This document shows, piece by piece, positions 8,470-16,037 of a stretch of 36,673 nt of DNA. The stretch spans positions 1 to 36,673 of the forward strand of contig SVRL01000018.1 of NCBI GenBank assembly GCA_015064845.1, read 5' to 3'. Under the pieces are notes generated by a model that was given only the letters and a program-made list of their open reading frames with translations, was not told the origin of the DNA and ran no database searches. The position numbers and the translations under genes are program-made. The first letter of the stretch is position 1. Every line of letters begins with the position of its first letter. The DNA is from Oscillospiraceae bacterium. GTDB taxonomy: Bacteria; Bacillota; Clostridia; Oscillospirales; CAG-272.

Positions 8470-8536
8470 AATACTGTTTGTTTGATATGTTTTATGATTC
8501 AGACAGCACGACAAAAATGAAAAACGGAGACTTTTT

Positions 8537-9109
8537 ATGAAAAAAAATATTTTTGCTATCATTGCAGGTGTTTTGTGCGCAGGCATCGCGATCATGATCA
8601 TCATTCTCGCCGTTTCATCGGGGAGAACAAAAATCAATCCGCCGATTACAAAATTACCCGATGATTATTCACTTTCCGATGCCAAAAAAGACGGATATAT
8701 GATTTTGGAAAATTCGGATATTACGCAAGGTCAGGAAAAATGGGATAAATTTCTGAAAACTTCAGAATCCGGAAGATCTTGCGCAATCAGAATCGTTTTT
8801 TCCGATGCAAACGAAAAACTTGAAATTTATGACCTCTCTTACAACGGAAAAGAATACACGCTGAAATTTGCAAAAAAGGGCGAGCTTGTTTCCGAAACCT
8901 ACAGCTATTTGCTGAAATCCGAAGTCAAACCTCCTATTGAAAGCATTTCGACCATTGAAAAACGCGTGATTTATTTCCTTGCAGACAAACCGGATTTGAC
9001 TTGGACGCAAGCGGTCCAGTCCTCTATGAATGAACAGTTGAACGGTACGAAAGCTTACCGCTATTTCCGCGTATACTGTGATTCCGTTTATAAAACCACA
9101 GAAAAATAA
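8537..9109 (+). CDS. Membrane-anchored protein of unknown function
   Basis: This 190-aa protein has one N-terminal membrane segment (about 5-27) without a lipobox, then an extracytoplasmic domain of about 160 residues. The pattern of the domain (DGYMILENSDITQGQEKW, then a strand-rich AIRIVFSDANEKLEIYDLSY, then NGKEYTLKF) is weakly reminiscent of the small extracellular DUF4362 fold, but I would not assign it. The start is ATG with ACGGAGA upstream and a strong promoter of its own. It is monocistronic; a hairpin repeat begins right after the stop. No catalytic motif is visible. Confidence 0.75.
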   Translation: MKKNIFAIIAGVLCAGIAIMIIILAVSSGRTKINPPITKLPDDYSLSDAKKDGYMILENSDITQGQEKWDKFLKTSESGRSCAIRIVFSDANEKLEIYDLSYNGKEYTLKFAKKGELVSETYSYLLKSEVKPPIESISTIEKRVIYFLADKPDLTWTQAVQSSMNEQLNGTKAYRYFRVYCDSVYKTTEK

Positions 9110-9111
9110 AA

Positions 9112-9128
9112 AGTGGGCAACGCCCACT
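9112..9128. repeat. Short hairpin repeat directly after a stop codon (copy 1)
   Basis: AGTGGGC-AAC-GCCCACT forms a perfect 7-bp stem beginning 2 bases after the stop of the 190-aa gene. A second copy, with two differences, starts immediately after the stop codon at 21203. The matching position after two unrelated + strand genes suggests a mobile or dispersed 3'-end element. No T tract follows. Confidence 0.5.
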
Positions 9129-9175
9129 CGAAGTTGCTCGCCTATCCAAGTTTTGCTTGTATCGAAACAATACCA

Positions 9176-9320
9176 ACGGCGAGGTTTAAATTGCGCAATT
9201 TCCTATGCAATAAAAAAGCAACGAATCGCCGCTGACGGTTGCCACCGTATTGCAGTTTGTTCCAACCCCGTGTATGGCTCGAGGGCGAATCTGTTTTGCA
9301 CAATTTCATATGGAATAAAA
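9176..9320. repeat. Degenerate direct repeat, 105-bp period
   Basis: Bases 9191-9215 (TTGCGCAATTTCCTATGCAA and the next five) and 9296-9320 match at 22 of 25 positions, and each is preceded by GGCGA. No reading frame of note occurs here. It looks like remains of a tandemly duplicated intergenic repeat. Confidence 0.45.
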
Positions 9321-9323
9321 TAT

Positions 9324-9374
9324 AAAAACCCCTTTTGCTCGATGCAAGTACTTTGCAGAACAAAAGGGATTTTT
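9324..9374. terminator. Terminator of the alpha-galactosidase gene, bidirectional
   Basis: CCCTTTTG (9330-9337) pairs with CAAAAGGG (9361-9368), and an inner TGCAA/TTGCA stem sits in the loop. On the - strand the stem is followed by GTTTTTATATTTT; on the + strand by ATTTTT. Confidence 0.8.
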
Positions 9375-9376
9375 AA

Positions 9377-11206
9377 TTACGTCTGTATATCGGATTCGAT
9401 TTTTTGATATGTAACGATCATACTGCTTCTCGGCAATGGAAGATAAACATCAAAACCTTTGAACAAGATTGCACCTCTGACATTTTGCGTCTTTTGATTG
9501 TAATTTTCATCCGTCACGGTAATGCTGTAAGTGGAAAAGACATCCACATTTTGCAAACGCAAAGAATAACAATGCTCTTTGCATTCTTCCCTTCTGAAAA
9601 TTGCCGCATAACCGCAATCATTCTTTGCCAACTGATATGCGACAAAAACATTTTCATTCAGAGTCGGTTTTTCCAAAGCATAAAAATCTCCGTCCCAATA
9701 TTCCTGAAGCGATTTGATTTCTCTTGTTGCCACATCCGCGGCTTCAAAATCAAATGCGGGATCCAAGACGTGAAATGCGCAAGCAAGACCTTCCGTTGCG
9801 GAAGAACGCATGTCGTTTGCTTTCGGTTCCCATGAGCAAGCAGAGTGATAAGGTAAATATTCGGAGAGTGAAAGAATCTGATTTTGGTTCCAGATATCGG
9901 TAGGATTTGTTTTCGTGTGCGGTTTGCAAACAATGTCACTTCTCCAAAGCGGAACTGCGCGTCTTACGGTTTCCAGATCGATCCTTCTGCCGCCGCTTGC
10001 GCAATTATCAATATACAAATGAGGAAATTCCGCTTTCAGATCGTCCCAAAGTCGGTAAAGTCCCATAATATGCTTGATTTCACAAATGCCTTCACGGTCT
10101 TCTTCATCGTTTTCCGCCCAATACGGAAGCGGAGACATATTAAAATCCTGTCGGAGATGATGGATTCCGTTTGTACGGATGAAAGCACTCAATAAACGGT
10201 AAAGCCATTCATAAGCTTCTTCATCCCCAAGATTATAAAGATAGTTTTTTTCATCGGTACCGCGCGCAAGCAGATATTCCGGATGCAAATGAAACACATC
10301 CGTTCCCGCGCATACTCTTTCCGGTTCAAACCAAACGATCAATTCTTTTTCGGATCGACAGACTGCGTCGGAAAGAAATTTCAAGCCGTTCGGAAAACCC
10401 TCGTGAAAGGTATAATTACCGACACCGTTCGGAAAGCCATCCAAAAACCAAGCGGCATCCAACCAATACGTATCAATTCCACCGATTTTGTTTGCGCCTT
10501 CCAATGTTTTCAGCTGTCCGTCTTCCGTTCTCCATATATCGGAAAATTCTCCGCGGTAATAACGGTCAAAGGGTTGTATGGAAACGGGAAGTTTTTTATT
10601 CTTCGGCAAAGGGTTCATATCTTTCAAAAGGATGCGGCGGAAACGGCGGCGGACAGACGCAGCGGTCTCCCCTTCTTTTCCCTCCAACAGAAAAACAGAC
10701 GGAAGGTCTACGGATTCATTCGGATATAAAAAGAAATTTGCATGAGCAAGTCCGACGGTAATATGTACGGTATTTTCACTCCGTTCAATTCGACATTTCC
10801 ATTTTCCGGTCCAACCGATTGCCAAAAGAAAGGTTTTTCCGTCTGCTGTAAGGTCCATAAACGGAAAAGCCGTAGTGCTGGAAGACCGTCCTCCCGAAGG
10901 AGTCAAGACGGCGGTTTCTCCGATTGCAATATTTCTTTCAATGGGAAGAAAACTTTCTTTGGAATTGTCGTCGCCGCGCAAGGTATGCAAGAACAGATCC
11001 GTCTTACAAGGTAAAATTGCGTCTAAAGTATAAGGTTCCGTAATTTGAGGGCTGTTTTTTAATCCCGTATTGCTCAAGGTCATACGGCGATAAAGATATT
11101 CTCCGTTCGTTTCCGTCAACATTACCTTGATATCGGAATTTTGAAGCTTGTTCACTTCGGAATATATTCCGTTTATTCGTAAACTTGCGGAAAATTGATT
11201 TTTCAT
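9377..11206 (-). CDS. GH36-type alpha-galactosidase
   Basis: It is a predicted cytoplasmic retaining glycosidase releasing alpha-linked galactose, for example from melibiose or raffinose-family sugars. There is no signal peptide. The catalytic (beta/alpha)8 barrel contains the nucleophile motif as HLRQDFN (Asp354, where classic GH36 has KWDxN), CASGGRR at 402-408 and the acid/base WRSD (Asp424). The 609 aa are shorter than the usual 700 or more, mainly in the N-terminal beta-sandwich (1-200). The Arg-Gln in place of Lys-Trp before the nucleophile marks a divergent subfamily, so the exact substrate is uncertain. The start is ATG behind AAGGAG. A hairpin sits directly upstream of that ribosome site (11232-11257), after the kinase-like gene. 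No sugar transporter or regulator is adjacent. Confidence 0.85.
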   Translation of the reverse strand: MKNQFSASLRINGIYSEVNKLQNSDIKVMLTETNGEYLYRRMTLSNTGLKNSPQITEPYTLDAILPCKTDLFLHTLRGDDNSKESFLPIERNIAIGETAVLTPSGGRSSSTTAFPFMDLTADGKTFLLAIGWTGKWKCRIERSENTVHITVGLAHANFFLYPNESVDLPSVFLLEGKEGETAASVRRRFRRILLKDMNPLPKNKKLPVSIQPFDRYYRGEFSDIWRTEDGQLKTLEGANKIGGIDTYWLDAAWFLDGFPNGVGNYTFHEGFPNGLKFLSDAVCRSEKELIVWFEPERVCAGTDVFHLHPEYLLARGTDEKNYLYNLGDEEAYEWLYRLLSAFIRTNGIHHLRQDFNMSPLPYWAENDEEDREGICEIKHIMGLYRLWDDLKAEFPHLYIDNCASGGRRIDLETVRRAVPLWRSDIVCKPHTKTNPTDIWNQNQILSLSEYLPYHSACSWEPKANDMRSSATEGLACAFHVLDPAFDFEAADVATREIKSLQEYWDGDFYALEKPTLNENVFVAYQLAKNDCGYAAIFRREECKEHCYSLRLQNVDVFSTYSITVTDENYNQKTQNVRGAILFKGFDVYLPLPRSSMIVTYQKIESDIQT

Positions 11207-11231
11207 TGCAAATAATCTCCTTATTTTTCAA

Positions 11232-11257
11232 AAATCCATCCCCGAAGGGATGGATTT
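11232..11257 (-). terminator. UUCG-capped hairpin between kinase and alpha-galactosidase genes
   Basis: Perfect 11-bp arms AAATCCATCCC and GGGATGGATTT enclose CGAA, which is TTCG on the transcribed - strand, giving the very stable C(UUCG)G cap. The stem ends in TTT followed by TTGAAAAATAAGGAG, so the T tract runs into the ribosome site of the next gene. It can end the kinase transcript and would attenuate the galactosidase gene. Confidence 0.7.
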
Positions 11258-11277
11258 GATTTAGTTATGCTGAAATA

Positions 11278-11904
11278 TCAGATCTCTTGGGATTCAAACC
11301 ACTTCATGGCAACGCCGCCGATTACGGGAGCCATTTCTTCGATTTCTTTCCAATTGGTCGTATTGACAACCAAGTCGTAATTGGAAGGATCGCCCCATTC
11401 ATTACCCGTAACGACGAAACTGTTATGGGAACGGATCTTATCTATTTTTTGAATGTTTTTGGCAATCTGTTTGATGGTTTCGGCACCGTTTGTTTCCTGA
11501 TAATAGAGGCAGTTGTTAATTCTTGCGTCAAGATCGGCACAAACGAAGATGCGATAAGGGTTGAAGTTACGCAAACGGTATTCAGCATGTCTGCCGACGA
11601 TAACGCAGTCTCTTCCTTTTGCGGCAATTTCTTCCAGAACTCTCTGTTCTTCAATCAAGAGGTCCTGATGAGAAATTTCAGCAACGTTTTCGCTGTCGAT
11701 ATTCGCACGGAATTTGCGGGTAATCGTTTTCTTCAAACTCTTATCCATGATATTGGCAACGAAAGCTTCTTCAAGCTCTTGGTTTTTTGCAATGGCGGTA
11801 ATAATCTCACGGTCATAATAGTCAAAACCGAAATGTTCGGCAATCGCTTCACCGAGTTTTCTGCCGCCGCTTCCGAATTCACGGCTAATGGTTATAATTT
11901 TCAT
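11278..11904 (-). CDS. Cytidylate-kinase-like family protein
   Basis: This 208-aa P-loop protein belongs to the cytidylate-kinase-like group common in Clostridia. The N-terminus MKIITISREFGSGG followed by RKLGEAIA corresponds to the nucleotide-binding loop (about 10-18), but it lacks the standard GK[ST], as in the family generally. CVIVGRHAEYRLR near 110-122 matches the conserved second-strand region of this group. The true phosphate acceptor of such proteins is not established; it is not the housekeeping Cmk. The start is ATG with AAAGGAG, behind a strong promoter (11957-11985). The C(UUCG)G hairpin downstream separates it from the galactosidase gene. Confidence 0.85.
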   Translation of the reverse strand: MKIITISREFGSGGRKLGEAIAEHFGFDYYDREIITAIAKNQELEEAFVANIMDKSLKKTITRKFRANIDSENVAEISHQDLLIEEQRVLEEIAAKGRDCVIVGRHAEYRLRNFNPYRIFVCADLDARINNCLYYQETNGAETIKQIAKNIQKIDKIRSHNSFVVTGNEWGDPSNYDLVVNTTNWKEIEEMAPVIGGVAMKWFESQEI

Positions 11905-11956
11905 AGGGGACTCCTTTCCAAATCAAAAATTTGAATCTGAATTTAATTCTGTTTTT

Positions 11957-11985
11957 ATTATAGCACATAAAAGTCTATAAGTCAA
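11957..11985 (-). promoter_or_regulatory. Promoter of the kinase-like gene
   Basis: On the - strand TTGACT (11980-11985) and TATAAT (11957-11962) have a 17-bp spacer and a TG extended -10. Confidence 0.85.
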
Positions 11986-12053
11986 GGATAATATAAGACA
12001 ACTTTTTCGTTCAATATCACGAATTTTCTATTTTTTCTCTTGGAGTCTATCGA

Positions 12054-13496
12054 TTAATTTCTTTTATTTTTGCGGACGATGAGAAAAATCGCGCCCAAAA
12101 TAACAAAGACAATCAAAAAAGACACAATCAGAATCAAAGGAAGCTTTGAGGAAGGACTTTGATTGCCGGGATCTCTGTGATCCTCGCTTTCGTTACCCGT
12201 TTCCGAAAGGGATGTGGTTTCACTTGCGCTTGTGGTTTCACTTGCGCTTGTGGTTTCACTTGCGCTTGTGGTTTCACTTGCGCTCGTCGTTTCGCTTGCA
12301 CTCGTCGTTTCGCTTGCACTTGTGGTTTCGCTTGCACTTGTGGTTTCGCTTGCGCTTGTGGTTTCGCTTGTACTTGTAGTTTCGCTTGCACTTGTGGTTT
12401 CACTCGCGCTTGTGGTTTCGCTTGCGCTTGTGGTTTCACTCGCGCTTGTGGTTTCACTCGCGCTTGTGGTTTCGCTTGCACTTGTGGTTTCGCTTGCGCT
12501 TGTGGTTTCGCTTGCGCTTGTGGTTTCGCTTGCGCTCGTCGTTTCACTTGTTGCAATATTTTCCGAGCATTGCGGACAAACACCGTTTTCATAAGCGGTT
12601 CCGCACGTCGGACAAGAATCATTTTCTAAAGAATGAACGGAAATCACTGTTTGCGCAATTACTTTATGACCGGCTTTATTAGGATGAAAATCAAATTCTA
12701 TTTTGTTGTTGTTTCCATCTATTGCCGCATTACAAAGATTTCTCGAAGCATTTTGAAAAGCGGTATATACGTCTGCGACTATGTAATCCCAATCGGAAGC
12801 ATGATTCGTAATCACTTCGTTCAGAAGAATTGCCCCTCCGTTAATTTTTGCGCTGATAACTCCGAGCATGGTATTTTCAAATGATTTATAAGGGTTATAC
12901 TGTGTTGCGATGATGATTTCAGCATCCTTATTTTTTTCTCTGATATATGCAAGTACACCGTTTTCGCCGAACATATTGCTTTCATATCCCGCAAGCGCTT
13001 TTTTGAAAGCTTCCGTTTCCGTAAAGGTATTCAGCACGACCATCGTATCGGTAAAGAAAACAGAAGCATTCAGCGTAGGATCGGGATGCATTCCGCCGAA
13101 AGCTTCAATAACGTCTCTGCCCGTATAAGAAGTTCCGTTTGTAAGATTATGAACTTCGGCAACTGCCTCGTAAAGAACGTTCATCAGATCGTTTCCGCCG
13201 CAGGTGATCGTGATCAATTTTGCATTTTCCACCAACGGATCCAATTCTCCCGTTTTCAATTCATCCAGAATTCCGTCCGCGGTATTTCCGTTCACAGATT
13301 CGTTTGCAACCGTATATCCAAGTCCTTTCGAAACTAAATATACGAAACCTTCTTTCTCGGATTTTAATCCGTATGCAGCGGAAATGCTGTCTCCCAGCGC
13401 CAGATATTCCGCAGGTTCCGTTGCAGCCGTATTCCATGCTATCATAGCAAAGACAAGTGAAATACACAACAAAATCGCGGTCAATTTCGTTTTCAT
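12054..13496 (-). CDS. Surface-anchored SGNH hydrolase with SETTSA repeat linker
   Basis: This is a predicted secreted esterase/lipase or deacetylase. A signal peptide occupies about 1-26. The SGNH domain has GDS at 35-37 (nucleophile Ser37), the oxyanion asparagine in GGND (101-103 region) and the C-terminal DFHPN with His271. A four-cysteine zinc-ribbon-like knuckle follows (Cys295, 298, 307, 310). Then come 18 full repeats of six residues, SETTSA with rare T or L variants, a short polar segment, a C-terminal membrane helix and the basic tail RKNKRN. It is therefore displayed on the cell by its C-terminus with a Ser/Thr/Glu stalk. An upstream in-frame codon at 13559 exists, but TTTTGGAGG before the ATG at 13496 fixes the start (480 aa). 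It is the second gene of an operon with the beta-helix protein. Confidence 0.88.
   Translation of the reverse strand: MKTKLTAILLCISLVFAMIAWNTAATEPAEYLALGDSISAAYGLKSEKEGFVYLVSKGLGYTVANESVNGNTADGILDELKTGELDPLVENAKLITITCGGNDLMNVLYEAVAEVHNLTNGTSYTGRDVIEAFGGMHPDPTLNASVFFTDTMVVLNTFTETEAFKKALAGYESNMFGENGVLAYIREKNKDAEIIIATQYNPYKSFENTMLGVISAKINGGAILLNEVITNHASDWDYIVADVYTAFQNASRNLCNAAIDGNNNKIEFDFHPNKAGHKVIAQTVISVHSLENDSCPTCGTAYENGVCPQCSENIATSETTSASETTSASETTSASETTSASETTSASETTSASETTSASETTSASETTSASETTSTSETTSASETTSASETTSASETTSASETTSASETTSASETTSASETTSASETTSLSETGNESEDHRDPGNQSPSSKLPLILIVSFLIVFVILGAIFLIVRKNKRN
12214..12549 (-). repeat. 18-bp minisatellite encoding the SETTSA stalk
   Basis: Eighteen full 18-bp units run from 12214 to 12537, plus a partial unit. 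On the + strand the typical unit is GTGGTTTCRCTTGCRCTT. Differences are mostly synonymous third-position changes; one unit changes Ala to Thr. Because 18 is a multiple of three, gain or loss of units keeps the frame. Confidence 0.95.
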
Positions 13497-13555
13497 AAAG
13501 TTTTCCTCCAAAAGTAATATTTTCAAAAGTAGTATATAATATAAAAATTCAAATG

Positions 13556-15415
13556 TCAATAATTGAATTCTTTGTTTTTTCTGCGAAAAACGAAAATGAT
13601 AATCGCGGAAACCGTTACGATTACAATCAAGAGCGCAACCAAAAGACCGACTGCCAAGCCGATATTTTTTTCGGAAAGCCTGATTTCATTTTTTCTTGCT
13701 TTGATAATATAAAAAGGATCATCGCTTGAAAAACAAGAACGGAAGTTTTCGATATTTTCGCCGTCTGTATACTGAATGACAGCTCCCGCTGTTTCATCCT
13801 TGTTTTTATTCAGCAAAGTAAAGCCTATATAAGCTCCGTCCGATAATGCCGAAACGGAAATCCGACCGTTACCGTGAATGACGAGGTTTGCATTTTCTCC
13901 GTTGGTGGTATTATTTGTTACCGTAACGGCGCCTTCCGCAGAAACCGAGTTTTTTTCATCGACGATCCAATAAATACCGCCGCCCTTATGCTCTCCCTCA
14001 TGGATTCCCGAACCGTTTCCGATAATCGAGGCAGAACCTTTCAAAATCAATTTTCCGCGGTTGGTAATACCGCCTCCTTGCATGGATGCAAAATTTTGAG
14101 TGATTACCCCGCCTGCCATGATAAAACAAGCTTCGTTTTCAACACCGCCGCCGTCAATGCCCGTATTCTTTTCAATTTTTCCTCCGTACATCGTAAAGAT
14201 TCCGCTGTAAACACAAACACCTCCGCCAAGATATGCCGCATTGGCATCGTTTGTTTCCGTTCCGCCGATGATACCGTCATACATCAGAAACGTGCCGTCA
14301 TTTTCAATACCGCCGCCCGAGGTTTTTGCTGTATTTCCCGCAATCTTTCCGCCGCGCATTTCGACAGTATCTGCGTTATAAATACCGCCGCCGCTCTCTT
14401 GCGCCAGATTTGAGAGAATATTTCCGTCATGAAAAATAAAAGTTTTATCGTTGCAAACCCCTGCCCCGTATTTGGCCGTGTTATCAAGAACCGTTCCGCC
14501 TCGCATGGTAAACGTTCCTTCGTTATAAACACCGCCGCCGTCCTTGGAAGCCGTATTTCCGCCGATAGTTCCCCCGTTCATCACAAATGTACCGAAGTTT
14601 TCAACACCGCCGCCCAAGGCTTCCGCTTTGTTTCCCGTAATTCTGCCGCCGTTCATTTCAAGCGTGCCGGTTCCGCTGATATTAACACCGCCCCCGTTTT
14701 TATTTGCGCGGTTTTCGGAAATTATCCCATCATTCATCAGCACGGAACCGCCTTGGGAAAAGACGGCGCCGCCGCGGTAATCGGAAAGGTTTCCGCAGAA
14801 TTTTCCGCCGTAGATTTCAAGGTTTGCTTCCTCTGCCAGATAAACCGCACCTCCGAAACCTGCCGTATTTCCTACAATATTGCCCCCGTAAATGCGGATT
14901 TTACCTCCCTCGGCATAAGCAAAACCGCCGCATCGGTAAGATGCCCCCAATTCTTCAATTTCACGGGTTTCCCCGGTTCCTCCGATAATTAATCCTCCGA
15001 TGACGGTTTTCATATTATCTTTTTTACCATCTTCAGATATATCATCAGATAATATCCACAGACCGTTTTCCTTCACTTCACAGGTGTGTGTTTCCTCCGA
15101 GCAGTCAAAAATATTCAGAATACCACTGCTTTTGATACGAAAAATACTCCCGCTTTTTTCTGTGTTCTGATATTTCAATACTTTTCCGTTCAAGCAAAGC
15201 GAAATTTCTCCGCTTACGGTTACGGATTCCGAAACGGTAATATTGTTTTCCAGATAATACGTTCCTCCATCTTGCATTTCTAAAAACGCCTGCTCCGTTC
15301 GGATGGCCATTCCGTGCTTGTGCGTTTCTTCAGCTTGTCCATATACGGATAAAGAAAACAAAAGCACCGCTATCATGCAGACAGCAAGAAACGGAAATCC
15401 TCGTTTTTTCTTCAT
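13556..15415 (-). CDS. Secreted beta-helix repeat surface protein with C-terminal membrane anchor
   Basis: This 619-aa protein has a signal peptide (about 1-26), a small N-terminal domain and then about 15 imperfect repeats of about 20 residues (roughly 165-500). The pattern is MNGGxIxGNxAxxxGGGVxN, typical of right-handed parallel beta-helix adhesins or glycan-binding proteins. A C-terminal membrane helix (about 586-609) precedes the basic tail RRKNKEFNY. No catalytic motif is visible, so an adhesin or surface coat role is more likely than an enzyme. The start is the ATG at 15415 with GGGAGG 12 bases upstream; a longer frame begins at 15499 but overlaps the promoter. The SGNH hydrolase follows 59 bp downstream with the same anchoring scheme, so the two are probably one operon. 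Confidence 0.85.
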   Translation of the reverse strand: MKKKRGFPFLAVCMIAVLLFSLSVYGQAEETHKHGMAIRTEQAFLEMQDGGTYYLENNITVSESVTVSGEISLCLNGKVLKYQNTEKSGSIFRIKSSGILNIFDCSEETHTCEVKENGLWILSDDISEDGKKDNMKTVIGGLIIGGTGETREIEELGASYRCGGFAYAEGGKIRIYGGNIVGNTAGFGGAVYLAEEANLEIYGGKFCGNLSDYRGGAVFSQGGSVLMNDGIISENRANKNGGGVNISGTGTLEMNGGRITGNKAEALGGGVENFGTFVMNGGTIGGNTASKDGGGVYNEGTFTMRGGTVLDNTAKYGAGVCNDKTFIFHDGNILSNLAQESGGGIYNADTVEMRGGKIAGNTAKTSGGGIENDGTFLMYDGIIGGTETNDANAAYLGGGVCVYSGIFTMYGGKIEKNTGIDGGGVENEACFIMAGGVITQNFASMQGGGITNRGKLILKGSASIIGNGSGIHEGEHKGGGIYWIVDEKNSVSAEGAVTVTNNTTNGENANLVIHGNGRISVSALSDGAYIGFTLLNKNKDETAGAVIQYTDGENIENFRSCFSSDDPFYIIKARKNEIRLSEKNIGLAVGLLVALLIVIVTVSAIIIFVFRRKNKEFNY

Positions 15416-15464
15416 AAAATTTAATATCCTCCCATCATTTGACATCATTCTCTTTATTGTTACC

Positions 15465-15493
15465 ATCATATCATATATTCGGAATGCATTCAA
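15465..15493 (-). promoter_or_regulatory. Promoter of the surface-protein operon
   Basis: On the - strand TTGAAT (15488-15493) and TATGAT (15465-15470) have a 17-bp spacer, with an extended TG. It diverges from the promoter at 15553. Confidence 0.7.
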
Positions 15494-15552
15494 TATCAAA
15501 TTGTAAATTTATTGTTTTTCATATTATTTCATTTCAATATCTTTTTCGCATA

Positions 15553-15581
15553 TTGAAAACACATGAAAAATATGGTATAAT
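15553..15581 (+). promoter_or_regulatory. Promoter of the 136-aa/DUF4132 operon
   Basis: TTGAAA (15553-15558) and TATAAT (15576-15581) have a 17-bp spacer, with TG one base before the -10. Confidence 0.8.
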
Positions 15582-15614
15582 TTCATTATCAAAAACACAT
15601 CGGAGAGAAAAAAT

Positions 15615-16025
15615 ATGTTGATTTATGTTTCCGTCAAACAAATGAGCAAACGAAAAAGCATACAAAAATGTCCGTTTCTGCTTGATAAAGAACCGCATAC
15701 ACTTCGTGAACTGATAGAAGAAACCGTTCGCTCCACATTGTATTCTTATTATGAACGTGCGCAAGGCAATGAATTGCCTTTGAATGAAACGCAGTGGGAA
15801 GAAATGCAGGAAGCGGGTAAATTTGCATTCGGATTCCATTATAATACAAATGTGATTGCGGAAGAAAAAGCCGTCGCAATTGCATTGGAAGCGGTTGCAG
15901 ACGGCGTTGTGCGTATTTTTCAAGATACGAAACCTTTGGAGGATCTCAATCAGCCCATAACGGTCAACGAGGGAGATACGTTTACTTTTATAAAACTGAC
16001 CATGCTTTCGGGTCGGATGTGGTAA
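15615..16025 (+). CDS. Small protein encoded with the DUF4132-type giant
   Basis: This 136-aa soluble protein has no signal or membrane segment. The N-terminal half is helical and charged (TLRELIEETVRSTLYSYYER). The C-terminal half has GKFAFGFHYN, an EEKAVAIALEAVADGVVRIF helix and a strand-rich end TFTFIKLTMLSGRMW. I do not recognise a named family. It is 12 bp upstream of the 1721-aa gene, with GGAGAG before its ATG, and shares the promoter at 15553. The tight coupling suggests the two products act together, perhaps as a stable complex in which this one is a small subunit or regulator; that is inference. Confidence 0.8.
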   Translation: MLIYVSVKQMSKRKSIQKCPFLLDKEPHTLRELIEETVRSTLYSYYERAQGNELPLNETQWEEMQEAGKFAFGFHYNTNVIAEEKAVAIALEAVADGVVRIFQDTKPLEDLNQPITVNEGDTFTFIKLTMLSGRMW

Positions 16026-16037
16026 AGGAGGATATTT

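Noticed and set aside
12214..12594. Regular short repeats that could be taken for a CRISPR array, and a 126-residue + strand frame of Val-Ser-Leu-Ala repeats
   Set aside because: The units are contiguous 18-mers without spacers and encode the SETTSA stalk on the - strand. The + strand frame is a by-product of an 18-bp period and lacks a ribosome site.
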